The position numbers were made by a program, and so were the translations under genes. Shown here in pieces: positions 1 through 9,706 of a stretch of 64,000 bases of DNA. Location of the stretch: positions 4,924,501-4,988,500 of the forward strand of contig CM075768.1 of the NCBI GenBank assembly GCA_037974665.1, read 5' to 3'. The stretch is from Ehretia macrophylla. Lineage: Eukaryota > Streptophyta > Magnoliopsida > Boraginales > Ehretiaceae. The notes beneath the pieces are model-generated. The model was given only the letters and a program-made list of their open reading frames with translations. It had not been told where the DNA came from and ran no database searches. Numbering within the stretch: the first letter of the stretch is position 1; every line of letters begins with the position of its first letter.

Positions 1-1
1 C

Positions 2-2455
2 CACGTTCAAAATGATCGAGCTATTTCCGTTGCACCTACTACTCATGTCACGGCTGATGGCCCACGTGAAGAAAATTCAAATAAGCTAAGTTTGGATTTT
101 AATTTGCCTAGTGGAGAACGGGTGTCCCCACCGGCACATGTTATTGACTTCAATTCTGCTAAGCAAGCAATTCAAAGTGATGAGCACGTGGGCCACCTTG
201 GACAATTGCACGATAATATTACGCATGCAGACGAAGAAAACGTTGGCCACGAGACTCTTGCTTTGGACGACAATGCCAATTCAAATATTCTCAACGATAA
301 TGCGACGGGCCCGCAAGCACATGGGTTTGTCCAAGCCACTCGAGTTGCCAGCCATGCCTCTACTATTGAGCCTTCAGACATATCAATTGCCGCAATTCAT
401 GCTGGTCAGCATAAGGACAAACAGGTTCATGCCCCAAGTCTTCACACGGATCCGATTGCAAATGTGGGCCATGCGAATGATGGTGATTACACGGTTTCAA
501 TTGCAAACAAAAAATCGGATGATGCTCTTTCTGGTGGCCAACATGTGGTCCCCAACAATTTGATTCAACCTTTTGCCAACAATATGCATGTGGAAAAAGT
601 GAACATCAGCCAAAGTGCTCTTGCTTTGACCGAAAATGCCAACTCAATTCTGTCCATTGATATTGTGGACAAAAATGAGAATGCGGAGCCTAGTGAGAAA
701 TTGCGGAGCCCCACGCTTCAACTTCAGCCCTATGCGCACATGCAGCAAATTGCTATTACACATGCCTTATCCAACGTGAATGCCAATGCCGAAAGTCAAG
801 CTAGAATTTATAATGGGAATTCGAGTCTTCCTCTCAACAATGCATGGGCTGCCCCTAGTCCTCTTTCACAAGGAATCAATGCAAATAATGCTGCTTTCAA
901 TGCGAATCAGATTCACAATTCATCTGAAGTGGATCATCTTGTTGGTGATCCTTTTGGCCAAAATCTTCCAGTTCATTTCAACAATGGCCTCTTTGTGAAT
1001 TTACAAAATGAATTTCCTTCCCTGCAGCAAACTTTTTCTAAACCTGCTGAAGCTCATGGTTTTGATCAATTTCAAGACAATATCCATGCAAATACTTCAT
1101 TCTTTGACCAATTTCCATCAGTCCAGCAAGCTAACTACCATGGTGTTAAGAATTCAGCAACTTTGGGACATCAACCTATTCATCACACTCCTAATTTTGT
1201 CACAAACAACTGGCAAAAACACTTTCTGGGTGAATTAAATGTTTCACTCAAGCTGAACTTCTTTGGGAATTTTAAAAACAAGGATGGGAGAACCATTGCT
1301 GTCCCTCCAGAAAGCGTCTTTCATGCAGGTGCTCAACATTGGAATTCCTGTCTTATTGGTCAGTTTATTGGCAAACCTCCCCCTTTCTTCTTAATTAGGA
1401 GAATGGTCGATACTCAATGGAAGAAATTTGGTCATGTTGAGATTCAATCTAATGAGTCTGGGTTGTTTGTGTTCCAATTTGAATCTCAAGAGTTTTGTGA
1501 TAGTGTGATGCAAGAGCTTTGGCATGTTCACCATCATCCCCTTCTCCTTAGACATTGGGAAATTGGTCTCCAACTCATCAAGCTCAACTGTGAACGAGTG
1601 CCAATCTGGTTAAAATTGAGAAATGTTCTGCTTGATTTACTTAACAATGATGGTCTCAGTTTCGTTTCAAGTACAATTGGCCTCCCTCTTCAAGATGGAT
1701 TCGAAAACTGCCTCACGGTCACATCTCGGTTATGCAAGAGTATGTGTGGAAATGAATATTCTAAAGGATCTCCCAGACAGGACATATTTGAACTCCCTAA
1801 TGGGGAAGAGGCTGAGATCCTAATCGAATATGATTGGAAACCACATAAATGTATTTTTTGTAATGTTGCAGGTCATGACACTTCCAATTGTCCTAATTCT
1901 CCAGACAATCGGGTTGAGGATAAACCTTCAGGCACCAATTCAGAATGGAATGAAGCAGATAAAAAGCATAGGAGGAGACGCGGTGCTTCACGTCAAAAAG
2001 AGCATCTGGTTAGCAATAACATATTTAATATACTTAACTCAGATGAAGCTCATGGAGATCATGGTGATCAAATTGATGAACGTTCCCAGGAAAATTTTTA
2101 TAAGTCCAAGACTGTAGAGAATAAAACTGCTGGAACAGGTGTTTTACACAAAAAAACCAATGTCCAAAAGGTGAACATCCCTACACAGGCACATGTACAA
2201 CAACATACTTCTCACATTTCGGTACTCCGTACCCATCTCAAGGTTCTAAGGATAAGGTTTCTACTCATACTTTTGGCAAAGCCATCTCTACCAATCGAGC
2301 TATTGGCATCTCTTACAACACTGCATCTACATCCAAGGCGACACCTTCCTTTGATTATACTAGGGCAACTCAAGGCATGTTTAATGAAAGACCCCCTGAT
2401 CGAAGAACCCACTAAGGAGATTTTCCTTTGTTTTCCTATCTTTTTGTTCTTTTAG
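2..2455 (+). CDS. LINE ORF1 protein: DUF4283 domain plus CCHC zinc knuckle (5' partial)
   Basis: The frame is open from base 2, so the true start is upstream; the TTG at 92 is not a credible plant start. Numbering from 92, residues 1-370 are a low-complexity Asn/His/Ala/Gln-rich stretch. Residues about 395-510 match the DUF4283 fold of plant LINE ORF1 and related proteins (W-x-x-CLIGQF core, then VPIWLKLRN). Residues about 587-600 form one CX2CX4HX4C knuckle (CIFC..H....C). Such proteins bind LINE RNA in the ribonucleoprotein used for target-primed reverse transcription. A frameshift lies near 2200-2220: the family C-terminus (SFDYTRA motif, stop TAA at 2413-2415) is in another frame, so the last ~75 residues read to 2455 are not native. 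Otherwise the frame is uninterrupted, suggesting a fairly young copy. Confidence 0.8.
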   Translation, partial: HVQNDRAISVAPTTHVTADGPREENSNKLSLDFNLPSGERVSPPAHVIDFNSAKQAIQSDEHVGHLGQLHDNITHADEENVGHETLALDDNANSNILNDNATGPQAHGFVQATRVASHASTIEPSDISIAAIHAGQHKDKQVHAPSLHTDPIANVGHANDGDYTVSIANKKSDDALSGGQHVVPNNLIQPFANNMHVEKVNISQSALALTENANSILSIDIVDKNENAEPSEKLRSPTLQLQPYAHMQQIAITHALSNVNANAESQARIYNGNSSLPLNNAWAAPSPLSQGINANNAAFNANQIHNSSEVDHLVGDPFGQNLPVHFNNGLFVNLQNEFPSLQQTFSKPAEAHGFDQFQDNIHANTSFFDQFPSVQQANYHGVKNSATLGHQPIHHTPNFVTNNWQKHFLGELNVSLKLNFFGNFKNKDGRTIAVPPESVFHAGAQHWNSCLIGQFIGKPPPFFLIRRMVDTQWKKFGHVEIQSNESGLFVFQFESQEFCDSVMQELWHVHHHPLLLRHWEIGLQLIKLNCERVPIWLKLRNVLLDLLNNDGLSFVSSTIGLPLQDGFENCLTVTSRLCKSMCGNEYSKGSPRQDIFELPNGEEAEILIEYDWKPHKCIFCNVAGHDTSNCPNSPDNRVEDKPSGTNSEWNEADKKHRRRRGASRQKEHLVSNNIFNILNSDEAHGDHGDQIDERSQENFYKSKTVENKTAGTGVLHKKTNVQKVNIPTQAHVQQHTSHISVLRTHLKVLRIRFLLILLAKPSLPIELLASLTTLHLHPRRHLPLIILGQLKACLMKDPLIEEPTKEIFLCFPIFLFF

Positions 2456-2549
2456 TCCTTGTTTGGACTAATTCTCTTCTGCTTTCCTTGATCTTGTTTT
2501 GATGCTGTTTGTCAACAATCTTGTACTTGTACCACTTCCTTTGGATATC

Positions 2550-2587
2550 AATAAAACTCCCACTGAATTAACAAAAAAAAAAAAAAA
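2550..2587 (+). terminator. LINE polyadenylation signal and poly(A) tail
   Basis: AATAAA at 2550-2555, then the CCCACTGAATTAAC end motif and 15 consecutive A (2573-2587). The same end motif in reverse complement sits beside the T-run at 37907-37923, which ties the two LINE copies together. Confidence 0.85.
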
Positions 2588-4722
2588 GTTATATGCCTCC
2601 GTTCCAACATCATACATAGGCTATATCATACATTTGCAAAATAGATTATAAACCATCTAGCAATCTAATCATGTTCAAAAGAAAGACCACTAAACTAGCA
2701 TTATACAAGTCCTTATGTTTAAGTAAGTTATACAATACAACCTATTACAAAAACAAGGAAAAACTCATGGAAATGACTCCGGCACATAAGACTCATCCAC
2801 GTAAGGCACATTCTCAACCTCCTGAGGCACGTACCCATAATTCGGTTCAGTAAGACCTGCTTGCAGATAATGAATGAGAGTGAGCTTATATAAAATAAGC
2901 CCAGTGAGGATTCGATAGATCTTTTAAAAGCATTTACTATACCCCTTGGAAATCATCCCTTGAGCAGTAAACACACAATGAACATCAATAACATTACAAG
3001 TAGAAATATAACAATAATCAATCAATAAGGATACTCTAGTTGGTGTAGCTCCAAACGCCATCACGATCTCAACCATCTTCTGATAACTCCCATAACACAC
3101 ACTCGAGGTGCCTCATCTAGCCCCCTTCCCTCCATGGCATCTCCGCCTATGTGAGCTGGGGGTAGTCTATGATAGTCATGCCGTTATCAACCCGACAGCC
3201 CAATGCTGCCCGATAGGTGCCACACACTTATAAAGACTCATGACAATAATAATAATCATTCACATCACGGGAGGACAACAAAAGTAGGTTACCTATCTTC
3301 CGACATCATCAATCATCAATCAGTTAACAACATTTCAATTAATCAATTAACAACTAAACAACTAAGTTAGATGACAAAGTAGACCACCCAACTTAACATG
3401 CATTAAACCACACAACCAATCCTGAGTCTAACCAACAACAACCCAAGATTCAACCACTCAAACACTACCCAAACAACCAAAGACAATATTTCAACATTTA
3501 AAGAAGGACTACATAAACTTCCAACAAAACTTACAATCTACTAATCCAATAACCTCCAAACCACTTCCTATCACTCACCTACACATGCATCTACAATAAC
3601 CCCACTAGAGACCAACCAAAAGCCATCCAAAACAAACCCAACAACCCTAATTTTGGCAATGCTCTTGGCTGAATTTTTTGGGATTTTGCTACAACATTCC
3701 AATCAAAAATTCGGCATTACAACATCACTACCCCGCAATTAACAAACTTTTAGAAGCTATAATCAATCAATTCCAACCACTACAACAACAATTATTCAAC
3801 AATAAGCCAAATTCTCAACTTTAATACCCGAAAAATAGAAATACATGCTACTACCATTCAAAACTTATATACACTCACATAAACGATCCTTGGCATCTAC
3901 TGAGCAACAATCTAACAACAATTAACATTTCATTGGACAAAAATGCAATTATATGAAAATGACATAAAATGGCATTTTGAGATCTAGAATTTTTCTCTCA
4001 ACTTTGATGTTATATGATGCTAGAAAGATGTAGAATGGATGCCCAACAAGTGAAATCAAGCATTGGATGAAGAAGTTTGGACTTCAAATGAATTTTCTAT
4101 AGAAAATTTGTTTTGAAAAAAAGTTGAAAACCTCTCAAAAATGGCTATGGAGTTTCGGCCCTTTGTGTGTATGTGTGAGTATGTTTGCTTAGTTTTTAAT
4201 GTGTGTTGGTGATAATAAAGCTCAAGTCAACAAAATATGAAAGATCAAAGTTAGTTTATTTAGTCTTTTAATTGTTTTCTTGACTATTTTTGCTCACAAA
4301 CAAGCATTCAACACTTAGACTATTTTAAGTAGTATATTTTTAGTTGACAACAATTTCCATACGTATACATTAACACCCAACTCGTTTAAAAACTCAATTT
4401 TTGCAAAAAAATGTGTAAAAACCGTTAAAATTCTTAATCCGATTTAAAATCTGTTTTAATCAGACACGGGTCTATTAATATCCGAGGACTAGGTTTTAAG
4501 ACGTTTAACACACCCATGTAAAAATTTTAGCGGACGTGTGTTCAAAATACTATTTATAAAAACCGACGATAAAATTTTCAATGCTATTTTCGATGAAAAT
4601 TTTATTAATGCACACTTAGCATGTAAAAGGAAAATCACAGAATTAGCGCATTCTAATTCATATAACACATAAACAGGTTAAAACACGCAATTCTATGCAA
4701 AGGTGAAATCTGGGGTTTCACA
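2588..4722 (-). repeat. A1 3' LTR, truncated at its outer end by the LINE tail
   Basis: It matches 9920-12088 nearly base for base. The inner end on the minus strand reads TGTGAAACC next to the polypurine tract. The outer ~213 bp present in the other LTR (9707-9919) are missing because the LINE poly(A) abuts at 2588. No gene is visible here; short open frames in it are chance. Small indels against the other LTR indicate an old insertion. Confidence 0.85.
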
Positions 4723-4736
4723 TTCTCCCCCCGTTA
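4723..4736 (-). other. A1 polypurine tract
   Basis: On the minus strand this is a purine run (ACGGGGGGAGAA) directly before TGTGAAACC, the start of the 3' LTR. It primes plus-strand DNA synthesis in LTR retrotransposons. Confidence 0.8.
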
Positions 4737-4739
4737 AAG

Positions 4740-6060
4740 AAATTTCGTCCTCAAAATTCTTACTGGTAGTACGGAACAGATCTGGGTACTACTGCTGCAT
4801 CTGATCTCTCATTTCCCAAGTAGCTTCCTCAATCCTGTGATGCTTCTACAATACTTTGACCATCGGAATCTTCTTCAACCTCAATTCCCGTTCCATCTGA
4901 TCTAGAATACGAATCGGCCGCTCATCATAAGTCAGATTCTCATGAAGCTGTAACTGATCTAGCTCTAGAATATGTGAAGGATCCGGATTATACTTCTGCA
5001 AATTAGACACGTGAAAGAGATCGTGAACATTAGAGAAGTTCTTTGGTAAAGCCAACCGATACGCTAACTTGCCAACTCTGTTGGTAATCTCAAACGGCCC
5101 TGCAAACCTCGGACTCAGCTTATCACATTTACCATAGCGAGTAAACCCCTTTCGAGGAGACAATTTCAAGAAAACCCGGTCCCCGACCGCAAACTCCAAA
5201 TCCCAACGGCGCTTGTCAGCATAACTCTTGTATCTGCTCTGCACTGTCAGCATTCTCTGCCTGATCAACTGGACATTCTCAATCTTTTCTAGAAATTCCT
5301 GCATGATAGTCGGATCAATAACCTTCATCTCCTCTACAAAGGTGATCGACACTTACGGTCGTAGAGAGCTGCAAAAGGTGTCATCCCAATAGTCGCTTGA
5401 TAACTATTGTTATAGGCAAACTCGGCAAGTGGTAGATGTTTTTCCCAATTCTTCTCGAAGTCTAGAACACAAACCCTGAGCATATCCTCCAGAATCTGAA
5501 TAGTCCTCTCAGACTGACCGTCGGTCTATGGATGATACGTTGTGCTGAAGTTTAACTGAGTACCCAAAGCTGCCTAAAGTTTCTCCCACAATCCAGAAGT
5601 ATACCGAGGATCTCGATTTGAGACAATACTAGATGGAATTCTGTGAAGTTTAACAATCTGATCCAAATAAAGATCTGTCAACTTTGCAACTTCATTTCCC
5701 GTCCTTATCAGAATAAAATGAGTTGTCTTCGTCAAACGATCTATAATAACCCAAACCGCATTGTTACCTCTCGGTGTTCTAGGCAAACTAGTGACGAAGT
5801 CCATCGTAATATGTTCCCACTTCCATTCCGGTATTGCCAACAGCTGAAGTAACCCTACGGGTCGTTGATGTTCTACCTTCACCCGCTGATAAGTCAAACA
5901 TCTAGATACAAACTGAGCAACCTCCCTTTTCATGTTATTCCACCAATAATGTTGTTTTAGATCCTGATACATCTTATTTCCACCTGGATGAATGGTGTAC
6001 TTAGAATTATGAGCCTCATCCAGAATACCTTTCCTCAAACCCGGTTCATCAGGAACACAA
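4740..6060 (-). pseudogene. A1 integrase and chromodomain-like tail, inactivated
   Basis: Reading leftward from about 6040: the HHCC zinc region (H..H, then CLTY where CLTC is usual, so the last Cys is Tyr), the core with MDFVTSLP (first Asp), IVSNRDPRYTS (the second catalytic Asp position is Asn), then TDGQSER with the Glu. After that come the GPFEI..VHDLFHVS region and a chromodomain-like end. Stops interrupt it at 5574-5576, 5526-5528 (TAG in place of the Gln of the HPQTDG motif) and 4846-4848 (TAG for the Trp of KVLW), and a frameshift lies near 5340. Domain order is standard for a Ty3/gypsy chromovirus. The Asp-to-Asn and Cys-to-Tyr changes are single G-to-A steps. Confidence 0.85.
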
Positions 6061-6119
6061 ACCCTATTCCGAAATCGAAGAATACCATCTTCATGTAATT
6101 TGAAGTTAGACTGATCACC

Positions 6120-6598
6120 CGTAATCTAATCCTTGATCTTCTGAAGTTTTGAGTCAAGTTGCTGAGCTTCTCTAATCTGAGACAACAATAAAGGTTGAAC
6201 ACGGAGATGTGAACACATCACCCTAACTTGAGTCAATTCTGGTCTCCAATAACTGACTTTCTAAGAACCTCCCACTTTTTAACAACCAAACAAGTAATAC
6301 TCGTCTTATGGCGAAGAGCATCTGCTACAACATTTGTCTTCCCAGGCAGATAATTGATAGAACAATCATAATCTCCGAGAAGTTCCATCTACCTCCACCG
6401 TCGCATAATCAACTCCTTCTGTGAGAACAAGTACTTCAGACTTTTATGATCAGTGAAAATCTAGAACTTACTACCCCACAGATAATGACGCCACTTTTTC
6501 AGGGCGAATACAACTGCCGTCAAGTCAAGATCATGAGTCGGATAGTTCACTTTATACGGCTTCAACTTTCTAGAAGCATAGGCAATAACCTGACCATT
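6120..6598 (-). pseudogene. A1 RNase H remnant
   Basis: Minus-strand reading below the stop at 6599-6601 gives the usual gypsy RNase H string: [47 protein letters not shown], and DYDCSINYLPGKTNVVADAL. This domain removes RNA from the RNA/DNA hybrid during reverse transcription. At least three stops interrupt it, including TAG where the family has the Gln before NGQVIAY. It is continuous with RT on its right and integrase on its left. No sign of recent function. Confidence 0.75.
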
Positions 6599-7500
6599 CT
6601 ACATAAGCACACAACCCAAGCCCTCCTTAGAGGCACCGTTGTAGATAACCATATTATCGGTTCCCTCTGGTAGAGCAAGTATTGGAACGGTAGTTAACCT
6701 CTTTTTCAACTCCTGAAACCCCCTCTCACATTTCTCATCCCACGTAAAGCTGGTCAGTTTCTGAGTTAACTTAGAAAGTGGCCCTACAATCTTAGAAAAG
6801 TCCTTCAAAAACATACGGTAATAACCCGCCAAGCCAAGGAAGCTACAAACCTCTGAAACATTCTCCAGCCATTTCCAAGACATCACCACTTCAATCTTAG
6901 TAGGATCTACATAAATACCACTCTGAGTAATCACATGGCCAAGAAAAGATATTCGTTGTAGCCAAAATTCACATTTGCTGAACTTCGCAAACAACTGATG
7001 CTCTTGAAGCTTCTGTAGGACAAGTCGTAGATGTTGCTCGTGCTCCGATTCAGTCTTAGAATAAACAAAGATATCATCAATAAAGATTACCACGAACTGG
7101 TCCAAATACGGCTGAAAAACTCGATACATAAGATCCATGAATGCTATTGGTGTGTTAGTCAGTCCAAAGTGCATAACTACAAATTCATAATGCCCGTACC
7201 GAGTCCTGAAAGCAGACTTTGGAACATCCTCCGTACGAATCCAAAGCTGATAATACCCCTGCCTTAAGTCAAACTTAGAGTAGACTTTGGCTTCCTGAAG
7301 TTGATCAAACAACTCGTCAATTAGTGGTAAAGGATACTTGTTCTTGATGGTCACCTAATTCAAACCACGATAATCGATACATAATCTCAAGGTACCATCT
7401 TTCTTTTTCACAAATAAAACAGGTGCTCCCCATGGCAAAGAACTCTGCTGAATGAAACCCTTCTCCAATAACTCCTGCAGCTGAGTTTTCAGGTTCAACT
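6599..7500 (-). pseudogene. A1 reverse transcriptase
   Basis: The longest intact stretch (7354-6599) carries [43 protein letters not shown] and the active-site box as FIDD ([12 protein letters not shown]), then the RT thumb and connection region. The Asp pair is intact. The N-terminal part ([23 protein letters not shown]) lies at about 7355-7490 and is cut off by TAG at 7355-7357 and joined upstream only through a frameshift near 7495. The assignment to Ty3/gypsy RT is secure from motif order; the copy cannot encode a working polyprotein. Confidence 0.88.
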
Positions 7501-8160
7501 GGTGCCATCCGGTACGCTGATTTAGAAATAGGTTGAGTACCGGGAATCAGATTAATCACAAACTCAACATCTCTCTCTGGCGGCAATCCTGGCAACTCCT
7601 TGGGAAATACATTGGGATATTCCCGAATTATAGGAACTTTCTCCAGCTTAAGCTGATCAGGTGGCTTGTTGATCAAATAAGCTAGATAACCCGAACACCC
7701 CTTACTCACCACCTTAATAGCTTTAGTGGATGAGACAATAAAACTCGTCTTAGCATTTCGGTTCCCCGTTACCTCAAACACTGGCTTATCTGGCAACCGA
7801 AACCGTATCACCTTTGTTCTACAGTTTAATTGGGCATCATACTTAGAAAACCAGTTCATACCCAAGATAACATCATACCCTCGGATAGGAAATAAAATAA
7901 GGTCCGATGGAAAATCCTAACCCTTAACATGTATTTTATAGTATTTACATACTAAGCCAGTCACATATTTATTAGTCAAAGAAGTACTAATCTCAACCAC
8001 ATAAGGCAATCTTTCAGGTTGCATGTTAACACGTTGCACACAAGTAGGTGTGATGAAAGAAAGCATAGCACCAGAATCAATCAACACTTTAACAAGTTGA
8101 TCAAGTATAAGGAAGTTACCTTTCACAACTGTCGCTGCCTCAGGTGTTTCCTCCAAATCT
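7500..8160 (-). pseudogene. A1 aspartic protease and linker
   Basis: VLIDSGAMLSFI with the D-S-G retropepsin active site lies near 8080 on the minus strand. It is followed by the MGMNWFSKYDAQLNCR region and the YPNVFPKELPGLPPERDVEF linker that precedes RT. Protease would cleave the Gag-Pol polyprotein. A stop separates the active-site part (8156-7917) from the downstream part (7865-7317). Confidence 0.82.
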
Positions 8161-9424
8161 ACTGCGTAGGCCCAAGCCTGAACCCGTTGCTGCTAAGGTG
8201 CACCACCGGTAGGTCGACCCTGATAACCTTGGGTCGCTGGCCGACCCTCAGACCTCTGAAATCTAGGACAATCCCTCGCCCTGTGTTGGTTGTTTCCGCA
8301 ACCTAAATATGTTCCTGCTTTCACCCTACAATCGACCTCCAAATGGCCCTGACGTTTATAGTAAGCACATTGCGGTGATGAAGCACTAACACTGCCCCTA
8401 GAAGACCTAGAAGTTGAAAAAGTAGTTGTACCAGCCTGCTGCTGAGGTCTCGCAACACTAGGCCTATATTGACGTTGAGACTGGGTCGACTTGTACTGTG
8501 ATTGAGCCTGGTAGAACCCCTGTTAAAATTGGGGCCTATAGAAACCCTGCTGACCCTAAGGTCTAAAAAAGCTCTGTTGTACTGGTAGCCTGTACATAAC
8601 CTGCTGCACTGGAGGCCTATACACACCTTGTTGACCCTATTGCTGAAATGGTCTCTTACTAGGCTAACTAGGACCAATCTGCTCCCCTTTCCTCTTCTCC
8701 AACCTAGAAGCCGCATCAAAGGCCTCTTAAAACACATCATACTGAATCAGGGCCATTGCATCCCAAATCTCTGGCCTCAATCCCAAAACAAACCTCTGAG
8801 TCTTACACTCTTGATCTGCTTCAAATTTCGATGCATACCGGGATAGCCTGGTAAAATTGGCCTCGTACAGGGCCACTGTAGCATCACCCTGAACCAAAGA
8901 CAGGAACACCACCTCTTTTCGTTCCCGCGCAATCCTCGGGACGTACTTCGCCTGGAATGCCCTAAGAAAGGTATCCCAAACATAAGGAGTACCTTGTGCC
9001 TCCCAACCAGATTTCACTGTACGCCACCACACTTCAGCCTCGTCATCAAACAAATAAACCGCAAATGTAACTTTCCTCTCATCAGTGTAATCCAAAGGGT
9101 CAAATATCTTCTCAATTTTGTTAATCCAAGCCTCTGCTTTCTATCATCTGGCTCGCCCTGGAATCTCGGTGGATAGTAACCCAGAAATTCCTTCAATGTA
9201 CTTCACCCGTGAAAACCACCCTGAGTGTTCAGTATTTGAGTTTACACAGCCTGAGCCTAAGCAGTCTGCCCTGCTAGTATCTGTGCCTGACCCGCTATGA
9301 CCTTGGTTATACGGTCCATAGCCACTGCTAAACGGTCATACCCCTGATCTCTACCTGGTGCTGCCTAACCAGGTACCTCATTATCACCTTAGGGCCTACC
9401 CCGTGTTCTTGGTCGACCCGCCAT
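8160..9424 (-). pseudogene. A1 gag (capsid and two damaged zinc knuckles)
   Basis: The start ATG is at 9424 (MAGRPRTRGRP). The retrotransposon_gag core (YYPPRFQGEPDD, then VTFAVYLFDDEAEVWWRT, YVWDTFLRAFQAKYVP, FTRLSRYA) lies at about 9200-8760 and matches the A2 copy at 27858-28330. Four stops in the first 75 codons, a 1-bp deletion near 9143 and a stop at 8727-8729 break it. Near 8290-8370 are two knuckle-like motifs, each with a Tyr where a Cys is expected (CAYYKRQGH..., and TYLGCGNNHRARDC). Both changes fit TGC/TGT to TAC/TAT. Gag would form the virus-like particle. Confidence 0.82.
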
Positions 9425-9689
9425 TCTACTATCGAAGAGTTAGCACAGGTTATAACACATAGATCGTTTATAGAACATAGGCAACAAAACTCACGTAAAG
9501 CACATAAATCACTTAACTATTAATCACACAAACAAATTCATCACATATTCACATAGTCACTTAATCACATAATCACTTAATCATCTAGTCATATTATCAC
9601 ATATTTAACTTTTCTTTCACTTCTTACATACTTTCATGCTAAAACCATTACCCATATTCCGAGAATACCCTGGCTGACAACTAACATGC

Positions 9690-9701
9690 GCTCGAATACC
9701 A
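9690..9701 (-). other. A1 primer binding site (initiator tRNA-Met type)
   Basis: The minus strand reads TGGTATTCGAGC, 5 bp after the 5' LTR end. It differs from the usual plant TGGTATCAGAGC by three adjacent bases. The A2 element keeps the canonical form at 34776-34786. Confidence 0.75.
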
Positions 9702-9706
9702 CTTAA

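Larger units (their letters stand above)
1..2587 (+). mobile_element. ORF1-only L1-type LINE (half-LINE), 5' end off window
   Basis: A plant L1-type ORF1 runs in from the left edge. It is followed at once by about 130 bp of 3' UTR, an AATAAA signal (2550-2555) and a 15-A tail (2573-2587). No endonuclease or reverse transcriptase ORF2 lies between ORF1 and the tail, although an autonomous plant L1 would have about 3.5-4 kb there. Directly after the tail the sequence is the interior of a gypsy LTR (same as 9920 onward), so the LINE appears to have inserted into that LTR. The matching left target duplication and LTR remainder would lie off the window. A one-off deletion is possible, but a second copy at 37907-38250 has the same ORF1-end/3'-UTR arrangement. 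Confidence 0.75.

Noticed and set aside
92-94. Start of the LINE ORF1 at a TTG codon
   Set aside because: The frame is open to base 2 and plants rarely start at TTG; the real start is off the window.
2671-2853. 60-residue frame in the A1 LTR
   Set aside because: LTR sequence; the sister LTR (10003 onward) has changes that break it.
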